Shown piece after piece: positions 58,739 through 64,000 of a DNA stretch of 64,000 nt. A model generated the notes under the pieces. It saw nothing but the letters and a program-made list of their open reading frames with translations. It was not told the DNA's origin and searched no databases. How positions within the stretch are numbered: the first letter of the stretch is position 1; every line of letters begins with the position of its first letter. The DNA comes from Pedobacter punctiformis (lineage in GTDB: Bacteria > Bacteroidota > Bacteroidia > Sphingobacteriales > Sphingobacteriaceae). The position numbers and the translations under genes were made by a program. The stretch covers positions 186,001 through 250,000 of the forward strand of contig NZ_JAPWGM010000004.1 of NCBI RefSeq assembly GCF_027213715.1. The letters run 5' to 3'.

Positions 58739-59638
58739 ATGAGTTCTCAAGATACTACTAATGTAATGGATGATTTAAAATTAAGATTTGGAACAAATTC
58801 GAATGAAATTGATGCAAACACATTAATTACAAGTATCTTACATTTTTCAAATGTAATTCAAGAAGTAAATAAAGAATTAAAAACTGATCGAAAAATTGAT
58901 GTAAAAATAAAGGCTTTTGAACATGGTAGTTTTATTGTTAGCATTGTTCTTGAATCTAATCTGCTTGAAACTATTGGTAAATTATTTACAAAAGATAATA
59001 GTGATATAGCAGCAAATATCGTATCCATTGTAGGAGCTGCTTACGGAACTTATAAATTCCTGGGAGGATCACCGCCAACAGAGATTAAAGAGAATAAGGA
59101 AGAAATAAACTTAAAAAATATTAATGGAGATAACATTGTTATTAGCAAGGTAGTATTTAATGTTGTAAATAATCCTCAGGTTCAAAATAGTGTATCAAAG
59201 GGGTTGCAAGTATTAGAGAATGACAGTGATGTGCAGTCTTTTGAAATATTTGACAAGAAAAATGATAAGGTTGTCGGTTTGGATGATACTGATATTCATA
59301 CATTGGCTAATATGGAGATTTCAAATAGACCAGACACTCGAGTAATAAGCAGAGAGTGTATTTTAAATATAATTTCACTATCATTTGACAAATCGAAAAA
59401 CTGGGAGTTTTATTTGGATGGGAATAAAATTACAGCAAAAATTAAGGATACAGTTTTTCATGAACATATTGATAAAGGAGAATCATTTGCAAAAGGGGAT
59501 ACATTGTATGCTGAACTAGAAGTTAGTCAAGTTTATAATTACGATTATAATGCGTATGCTAATAAATCTTATAGAGTAATAAAAATAATTAAGCACACAA
59601 ACCGCCCAAAGCAAACTGATATTTTTAATGAAGATTAA
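58739..59638 (+). CDS. Accessory protein of unknown function
   Basis: 299 residues. The N-terminal third (LRFGTNSNEIDANTLITSILHFSNVIQEVNKELKTDRKIDVKIKAFEHGSFIVSIVLES) is alpha/beta, followed by a short hydrophobic stretch (IAANIVSIVGAAYGTYKFLGG). The last 100 residues are beta-rich (ISLSFDKSKNWEFYLDGNKITAKIKD...YAELEVSQVYNYDYNAYANKSYRVIKI). No enzyme motif. It has its own promoter and terminator between lysis genes and integrase, the usual place for lysogen-expressed morons, including defence genes. Confidence 0.7.
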   Translation: MSSQDTTNVMDDLKLRFGTNSNEIDANTLITSILHFSNVIQEVNKELKTDRKIDVKIKAFEHGSFIVSIVLESNLLETIGKLFTKDNSDIAANIVSIVGAAYGTYKFLGGSPPTEIKENKEEINLKNINGDNIVISKVVFNVVNNPQVQNSVSKGLQVLENDSDVQSFEIFDKKNDKVVGLDDTDIHTLANMEISNRPDTRVISRECILNIISLSFDKSKNWEFYLDGNKITAKIKDTVFHEHIDKGESFAKGDTLYAELEVSQVYNYDYNAYANKSYRVIKIIKHTNRPKQTDIFNED

Positions 59639-59670
59639 ATAATGAACCCGCAGCCTAGCAGGTAAGATAT

Positions 59671-59697
59671 AGCCTCTCGAAAGTAGAGGCTTTTTTG
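59671..59697 (+). terminator. Intrinsic terminator
   Basis: AGCCTCT / AGAGGCT, 7 bp, loop CGAAAGT, then TTTTTT. Confidence 0.9.
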
Positions 59698-59722
59698 TTT
59701 ACTAATTATTTTAGTAATTTTG
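59694..59722 (+). promoter_or_regulatory. Promoter of the 59727-60235 genes
   Basis: TTTG (59694-59697), 17 nt, TAATTTTG (59715-59722). The ATG is only 4 nt later, so the transcript would be leaderless or nearly so. Confidence 0.45.
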
Positions 59723-59726
59723 TCAA

Positions 59727-59927
59727 ATGGATAGATTTGATATTGATTATAAAGATGGGGTCTTAACTGTACGACAATCAGCAAAAAACTTATTTTCGAT
59801 TGATCTTAATAATAGGTTCATTGGCTACATAGGATATAATGGAGCAATATTCAAGCTGCAGCCGGAGAGTAAGATGCAAGAAGATGCTTATCTGTTAATT
59901 GTTGAAGAATTAAAAAACAGGTTATGA
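59727..59927 (+). CDS. Hypothetical small protein
   Basis: 66 residues, beta-rich start (FDIDYKDGVLTVRQSAKNLFSIDLNNRFIGYIGYNGAIFKLQPES). Unknown. Overlaps the next gene by ATGA. Confidence 0.6.
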   Translation: MDRFDIDYKDGVLTVRQSAKNLFSIDLNNRFIGYIGYNGAIFKLQPESKMQEDAYLLIVEELKNRL

Positions 59928-60235
59928 AAAAATTAATCTTTGAACATGATGGCGTTGAGATAGAATTAAGGCAGCTTCATCCATTATACAAGCGCTACAG
60001 CATCTATATTAAGGGTTATATGCTTGGTATTTATTCGGCTGGTGACGTTAAGCCTAAAGGACGATTAAATGAATCTCAGTATGAGCGAATCAAGAAAGAA
60101 ATTATTAATTTGGAATATGCTGAAGCTATTGAATCCAGTACACCAGGTAGTTCTACATTTAAAAATGTTCTTTGGTGCCCGGAAAAGGAACTCTTTGGTC
60201 GCAAAAGCACCTTTATAAATTTAAATCCATATTAA
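59924..60235 (+). CDS. Hypothetical protein
   Basis: 103 residues (LIFEHDGVEIELRQLHPLYKRYSIYIKGYMLGIYSAGDVKPKGRLNESQYERIKKEI). Unknown; ends one base before a pair of palindromic repeats. Confidence 0.6.
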   Translation: MKKLIFEHDGVEIELRQLHPLYKRYSIYIKGYMLGIYSAGDVKPKGRLNESQYERIKKEIINLEYAEAIESSTPGSSTFKNVLWCPEKELFGRKSTFINLNPY

Positions 60236-60283
60236 TATCGGTTAATTAGCCGATAATTGAATTTATCGGACGTTTAGCCGATA
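60236..60283. promoter_or_regulatory. Tandem 20-bp palindromes (operator-like)
   Basis: TATCGG-TTAATT-AGCCGATA (60236-60255) and TATCGG-ACGTTT-AGCCGATA (60264-60283), 28 bp apart centre to centre. Arms are identical and only the 6-nt centre differs, as expected for a dimeric regulator bound twice. A TTG-N18-TATCTTTA promoter-like pair (60284-60286, 60305-60312) follows directly. Confidence 0.55.
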
Positions 60284-60335
60284 TTGAAATTACGATAAGT
60301 TTTATATCTTTACTCTTGAGAGCATTAATTTAGAT

Positions 60336-60363
60336 GGGGCATACGACTTAGGTTATATGCCCC
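60336..60363. terminator. Hairpin at the convergent end
   Basis: GGGGCATA (60336-60343) / TATGCCCC (60356-60363), 8 bp perfect, with TCTTATTT after it on the plus strand. It ends any short transcript from the promoter-like pair at 60284-60312 and may also serve the minus-strand genes. Confidence 0.55.
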
Positions 60364-60365
60364 TC

Positions 60366-60548
60366 TTATTTAACTTCAATTGTCCATGTTTCTCCCGTGA
60401 AAAAATCTAATTCTTCGTCAGAAATGGAATGCGTTATAGAAGTATGGAAACTGATTTCCTTATTGTCTTCTAAGTTTTTAGACAATCTTTTTTCTAACAA
60501 TAGTAGAAATGCTTTTATGTCATCAGCATTTTTAATTTGTCTGTCCAT
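60366..60548 (-). CDS. Hypothetical small protein
   Basis: 60 residues, acidic (MDRQIKNADDIKAFLLLLEKRLSKNLEDNKEISFHTSITHSISDEELDFFTGETW). Last of the minus-strand integrase-proximal genes; unknown. Confidence 0.58.
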   Translation of the reverse strand: MDRQIKNADDIKAFLLLLEKRLSKNLEDNKEISFHTSITHSISDEELDFFTGETWTIEVK

Positions 60549-60551
60549 AAT

Positions 60552-60761
60552 TTAAATATTACTCTCAATAATCAATTTCATCATTTCCAGTCTGATTAAA
60601 AGAGGTTGATTGATCTTAGCCGTAGGATGAGCTTTCAAGGGCGAAAAGTGACTATCTAAAAATTGCTCATAATCATTAACTTTTGTAGCGGCATTAAGCA
60701 TAACTGGCATTACAGGTTTTGGAGCCTTAGAAAACCATTCTTCTAGTTCTTGGATTGTCAT
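60552..60761 (-). CDS. Small protein, DUF6965-like
   Basis: 69 residues. TIQELEEWFSKAPKP...VNDYEQFLDSHFSPLKAHP...QPLLIRLEMMKLIIE resembles the small Bacteroidota phage family I recall as DUF6965. Located 9 bp downstream of the integrase and co-oriented, so likely co-transcribed. Function unknown. Confidence 0.55.
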   Translation of the reverse strand: MTIQELEEWFSKAPKPVMPVMLNAATKVNDYEQFLDSHFSPLKAHPTAKINQPLLIRLEMMKLIIESNI

Positions 60762-60770
60762 GCCACTAAG

Positions 60771-61889
60771 TTACTTTAATTTATCTAAAACTTGTTGAGC
60801 ATATCCATCCATTACAAGGTCGTCGCTTATATCACTAATATAGCCTTCGTGAACGGACAAAGATGAGTGACCAATAAGGTCTTTTGTAATGCTTAAATCT
60901 TTTATCGTTGTATTTGCCAGCCTACTAAATGAATGGCGTGCTGTATGAGGTGTAATATTTTTATCAATACCAACAATCTTTGCGGCCCTCTTAAGCAATC
61001 CATTAATTTTAATTGTTGATTTTTTTATATTTTCCTTATAAGTGAAATAGTCAGCGTGAAATCTGGTAAACGAAAATAAATAACCGTCAGGATTTTTACC
61101 GCTCCACCTATCCAGTATAATTTGTAGTTCCTGTATGATAGCGATATTCTGAACTTTCCCTGTTTTGCTTTCTTTATAAACAATCCTTCCGGAATGTATG
61201 TTACTTGTCTTAAGCACGACAAGGTCGCCAATCCTTATTCCTCTCAAATAAATACTTGACATAAATAAATCTCTGGCTTCAGCTTGTTTACCACTCAACG
61301 GGTAAGAAGAAAATTTATTTATTTCATCAACGGATAATTTATCTTTAATTGATCGCTCCCTTTTAAAAGTAATATCATCCAGGGGGTTATCTACAATATA
61401 TTTTGATTTCTTAGCGGAACGCAAAACCCGGTTGAACACCTGCATCTTTTCTCTAACCGTATTCAATGCATTTTTTTTGCTGTCTCTTAAGTACGCTGCA
61501 AAATCATACATTTTTCTTTCTGTAAGCCCTTGGAAGCAAATATTATGATCGTATTCGAGTAATTGATCATAAAGAACTTTGAATGCCTTATATCGACCAA
61601 ATTGATTGTTTAATTTGTAGTTTTCAATAATAGAAAAAAAGAATGGGTAAAAATCAATCCTGTCATTCAAACCAAACTCTCTCAGGGCTATTTCAATTTC
61701 GTTATTTATCCTTGGCGCCTCGATAAATCTTGGTGATACCCTTGACTTAGAGCTTAACCAATATTTAGCATTGCACCTGGATATAACTTTTCTGACAGCT
61801 TTTCCTTTAACGATTATTTGAATCATTATTGGATTACTTCCATCTGAATAAGTTTTGCTTTTGTAAAGAATAATTTTTGGTTCTGACAT
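60771..61889 (-). CDS. int: Tyrosine recombinase (phage integrase)
   Basis: 372 residues from the ATG at 61889; a longer frame from 61928 would translate the TGTAAGTA repeats and is less likely. N-terminal arm-binding part (ILYKSKTYSDGSNPIMIQIIVKGKAVRKVISRC), SAM-like core-binding domain (GRYKAFKVLYDQLLEYD...YDFAAYLRDSKKNALNTVREKMQVFNRVLRSAKK), and catalytic domain with Arg in LRGIRIGDL, His-x-x-Arg in PHTARHSF, His in LIGHSS and the Tyr nucleophile in VHEGYI. It sits 142 bp from attR and should catalyse attP x attB recombination at the 19-bp core. Confidence 0.94.
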   Translation of the reverse strand: MSEPKIILYKSKTYSDGSNPIMIQIIVKGKAVRKVISRCNAKYWLSSKSRVSPRFIEAPRINNEIEIALREFGLNDRIDFYPFFFSIIENYKLNNQFGRYKAFKVLYDQLLEYDHNICFQGLTERKMYDFAAYLRDSKKNALNTVREKMQVFNRVLRSAKKSKYIVDNPLDDITFKRERSIKDKLSVDEINKFSSYPLSGKQAEARDLFMSSIYLRGIRIGDLVVLKTSNIHSGRIVYKESKTGKVQNIAIIQELQIILDRWSGKNPDGYLFSFTRFHADYFTYKENIKKSTIKINGLLKRAAKIVGIDKNITPHTARHSFSRLANTTIKDLSITKDLIGHSSLSVHEGYISDISDDLVMDGYAQQVLDKLK

Positions 61890-61891
61890 GG

Positions 61892-62004
61892 TGTAAGTAA
61901 TGGTGTAAGTAGGCGAACAAATATACAATAATTACTAAATATATTAGTAATCTATTATTTTTAGTTTATTGTTTTCTAATCTTCTACGAGTTATTTTTAC
62001 TTAC
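61892..62004. promoter_or_regulatory. Candidate integrase arm-type sites, right end
   Basis: TGTAAGTA at 61892-61899 and 61904-61911 (12 bp apart), and GTAAGTA on the minus strand at 61998-62004, matching the repeats inside attL. The first pair lies directly upstream of the integrase start, so integrase binding could also control its own gene. Confidence 0.6.
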
Positions 62005-62022
62005 TATAGATTATCTTAGTTG

Positions 62023-64000
62023 TCAGAATGAATAATTAAATGAAAACTCTAATATCGGATTTTGATTATAAATCTGATTAACAAATACTAATCTTGTTCC
62101 AATATCAATAACAGGTTGGTACCTTAAAATGTTTAAACTACTGTTCAGCTCCACCCCGTAAGTCTTGGGTTGACCCAAATTAGTGTTTTTACCAATGTTT
62201 TCATAATGACAAAATAATCCGGCTCTGAAGTTGCGGATATAAGCCAGTGGTCCCAATTCCCAATCCGGAAAGGCAAAAGGAAAACGGTAGTTAAAAAGCA
62301 AACTGTTTTGAAGCTTACTTTTTGCCTGGATGCTGTTGTAGCCATACACCGTAGCAATTTCAGTTGCATACTGATTTACACCTGTAGCTTCCTGATAATT
62401 GAAACTGGCAAGGAAAGAATGATTTTTAGCAAAGCCCGGGAAGTATAAGAAACTTTCCAGTGCAAGGATTTTACCTTTCAGGTTTTGATCAAAAGGCTGA
62501 TGGTTATAGCTTATCCTTAAAATCTGGGCCCATTTTGGTGCAATATCTCTTTCAGTTGTATTTACGCTGTGGTTGAAAGTGAAATTATACTCCATCGGAA
62601 ATTTAAGCCTTGTAATAAAATTATCAGGCATGTTTTCGGGCAGGTATCTTTGGGTAAAACTTGTTGCAGCATTTAAAGTAAAAGAATAGTTCTGGTTTCT
62701 CGAATTAAATGAAAGTGGCAGTGAAGCATTAAGCTTGATGTAGTTCTCCCGCCAATCTCCTTGCTGTATGGCATTTTTAGCCTTGTAGAACGTTCGTTTT
62801 GGTCTATTGCGGTATAATACACTAAAAACAGGATAAAGTGCCTTATAGCTCATGTCTGCTGTATACTCAAATCTTTTTAAATCCCGGTGATATTTTGCAC
62901 CCGTATAAAAATCCATGGTGTTTAGCAAGTTGTTTGATTGCAGTTCCACTCCAAAAGTATATTCGTTATCAATGACAGGAATGATACTGTGAAAGCTGAA
63001 AAGATTTAAAACCTGGTGATAAGGTTTTGAGGTAAAATTACTGTCTGGAATATTCTCGAAAACATTACCCGTATTTTCCTGCTTTTCTGCTGCTGAAGCA
63101 AAATCTACAAAGCCATCTTTTCCCGGTTCTTTTTCTTCTATACTTTTTTCTGAAACTTCGTAACCGTTAATTTTGTAATCGTTAAAAACAAATTTTCCAT
63201 CTTCAGTTTCAGCCGGATTAAAGGCTCCATAATTAGAAGCCGTTAGCGCACTTATTTTTCCGGAAGCAATGTCTATGCTGTAAATATTATCAATGCCATT
63301 GTAGTGCGCATTAAATGCAATTTTATCACCCATAAAAATTGGCCGGCTCAGTTGCTGTCTGCTTGCTTTAATCAATTCTGTTTTTTGATCGCCATTCAAT
63401 AAGATTAAACTCTTTCCTTTTTCATTCACACCAATGTAGGCAATCCGGTTTCCTGTTTTGTCAAAAGAAGGAGTCTGGATAATTTGGTTTTCCGGATTAG
63501 GGTAAGTCTTCAAAATCTTGCTGGTAGAAGTTTCCATTTCTACCAGATTAAATTTGTTTTGAAGATCGACTCTGGCCGCAATAATTTTCTTTCCATCTGC
63601 TGAAAGGCCCGGAGAAAAAATCCGGCTTTTACTAGTCAGTTTCTTAAAAGTTTTTGTCTTAAAATCATAACTGCAAACTACACTATAGCTCCGCTGTTTG
63701 TACCTCGGGTCATACCTGATTTCGTCCCAAACCAAAACCTCATTTTGAAAGCTAAACCAGGGCTGTTCCTGATAGCCGATTCCAAATAATTTTTCCTCGC
63801 TTTTATCCTCATTAATCAGCACAAAATGTCTTGCTTCAGTTTTACTTTCTTTTAAGACTAAAATTTGTTTTTTATTGAAACGGGTTGGTAGAAAATAGTT
63901 TGTTGCATAGGCCGGTTTTTTGTTTAAACTCTGGTAGTTTTCAGTTCTTGAATTTTCAGCCTGTGCTTTCCATTTTTTCTCTGCATTGGCCTGGGCAGAA
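62023..64000 (-). CDS. Beta-propeller plus beta-barrel outer membrane protein (3' part, partial)
   Basis: Open from the right edge (the start lies beyond 64000; a GTG at 63822 is internal) to the TGA at 62023. The first half shows TolB/PD40-like blades (FSPGLSADGKKIIAARVD, PSFDKTGNRIAYIG, FNPAETEDGKFVFND). The second half is a run of amphipathic strands of an outer membrane barrel ending EFSFNYSF, with the terminal Phe required by the BAM machinery. Bases 62032-62050 are the phage att core. The final Ser-Phe-stop (62023-62031) is phage-supplied and replaces an equivalent host Ser-Phe-stop now left at 11450-11458. Confidence 0.85.
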   Translation of the reverse strand, partial: SAQANAEKKWKAQAENSRTENYQSLNKKPAYATNYFLPTRFNKKQILVLKESKTEARHFVLINEDKSEEKLFGIGYQEQPWFSFQNEVLVWDEIRYDPRYKQRSYSVVCSYDFKTKTFKKLTSKSRIFSPGLSADGKKIIAARVDLQNKFNLVEMETSTSKILKTYPNPENQIIQTPSFDKTGNRIAYIGVNEKGKSLILLNGDQKTELIKASRQQLSRPIFMGDKIAFNAHYNGIDNIYSIDIASGKISALTASNYGAFNPAETEDGKFVFNDYKINGYEVSEKSIEEKEPGKDGFVDFASAAEKQENTGNVFENIPDSNFTSKPYHQVLNLFSFHSIIPVIDNEYTFGVELQSNNLLNTMDFYTGAKYHRDLKRFEYTADMSYKALYPVFSVLYRNRPKRTFYKAKNAIQQGDWRENYIKLNASLPLSFNSRNQNYSFTLNAATSFTQRYLPENMPDNFITRLKFPMEYNFTFNHSVNTTERDIAPKWAQILRISYNHQPFDQNLKGKILALESFLYFPGFAKNHSFLASFNYQEATGVNQYATEIATVYGYNSIQAKSKLQNSLLFNYRFPFAFPDWELGPLAYIRNFRAGLFCHYENIGKNTNLGQPKTYGVELNSSLNILRYQPVIDIGTRLVFVNQIYNQNPILEFSFNYSF
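62032..62050. repeat. attR core (19-bp direct repeat)
   Basis: Identical to 11459-11477. On the minus strand it encodes Glu-Phe-Ser-Phe-Asn-Tyr of the outer membrane protein C-terminus, in frame with the phage-derived Ser-Phe-stop. Confidence 0.93.

Larger units (their letters stand above)
11459..62050. mobile_element. Integrated siphovirus prophage, about 50.6 kb
   Basis: The element is bounded by an identical 19-bp direct repeat and encodes in order: lysogeny regulators, replication genes, terminase, portal, scaffold, major capsid, connectors, tail tube, a long tape measure, hub, fibres, endolysin with lysis proteins, and a tyrosine integrase beside attR. One att copy plus the body spans 11459-62031, 50,573 bp. 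All core modules are present and no broken core gene was seen, so it could be inducible. This last point is inferred. Confidence 0.95.

Noticed and set aside
11459..62050. CRISPR array or known multi-gene defence system
   Set aside because: No spaced direct-repeat array and no Cas, restriction, retron, CBASS or similar operon was recognised; HicAB is the only clear toxin-antitoxin pair.

Overview
The window looks like a Bacteroidota chromosome, most likely a Sphingobacteriaceae (Pedobacter-like) strain. The signs are a fused secDF, a type II NADH dehydrogenase, A-rich translation starts with weak Shine-Dalgarno sites, TAnnTTTG-type -7 promoter boxes, and housekeeping proteins (FolA, ThyA, IspE, a trans-sulfuration enzyme) of that character. 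The genus is an inference; no 16S or other marker lies here.

Host flank, 1-11458: ndh (partial), secDF, folA, a four-helix-bundle gene and thyA lie on the minus strand. Then ispE, an OsmC-family gene, a trans-sulfuration enzyme, a lipoprotein, an AlkD-like gene, a pirin and a receiver-like protein lie on the plus strand. A minus-strand LapA-domain gene ends this flank. Host flank, 62032-64000: the 3' part of a beta-propeller plus beta-barrel outer membrane protein gene.

Between them is a prophage of about 50.6 kb, bounded by a 19-bp direct repeat (11459-11477 and 62032-62050). The repeat lies inside the last codons of the outer membrane protein gene. The phage brings its own copy of the final Ser-Phe-stop, so the barrel keeps its C-terminal Phe, while the gene is separated by 50 kb from the LapA gene that began 4 bp after it.

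Prophage layout: minus-strand lysogeny block (XRE regulator, two small genes, one an exported DUF4468-like protein, and an S24-like repressor; 11561-13771); divergent operator/promoter region; early and replication genes (LuxR-type regulator, excisionase-like HTH, PD-(D/E)XK nuclease, macro-like/pentapeptide protein, SSB-like protein, Pif1-like helicase, SF2 helicase, primase-helicase; 13872-26801); a candidate iteron origin (26802-27040); VRR-NUC; packaging (small and large terminase), HicAB, portal (28168-33679); structured RNAs around an HNH endonuclease (34187-35370); a long block of small accessory genes (MazG, PP-loop ATPase, YopX and many unknowns; 35425-42397); scaffold, capsid, connectors, tail tube, a 1443-residue tape measure, hub and fibres (42565-57245); lysis genes (M15 endolysin, a membrane protein, a spanin-like lipoprotein); one accessory gene with its own promoter; and a tyrosine integrase beside attR. 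The gene set indicates a long-tailed siphovirus.

The most unusual signal is regulatory. Four phage transcription units start behind the same 25-bp dyad, TTCTC-N15-GAGAA, set between and upstream of Bacteroidota-type -33/-7 boxes (20399, 21387, 28108, 34187). Three of the four are followed by structured leader RNAs, and two of these share a layout in which a 5' GGCC-containing strand is complementary to the loop of a long downstream hairpin, a possible pseudoknot.
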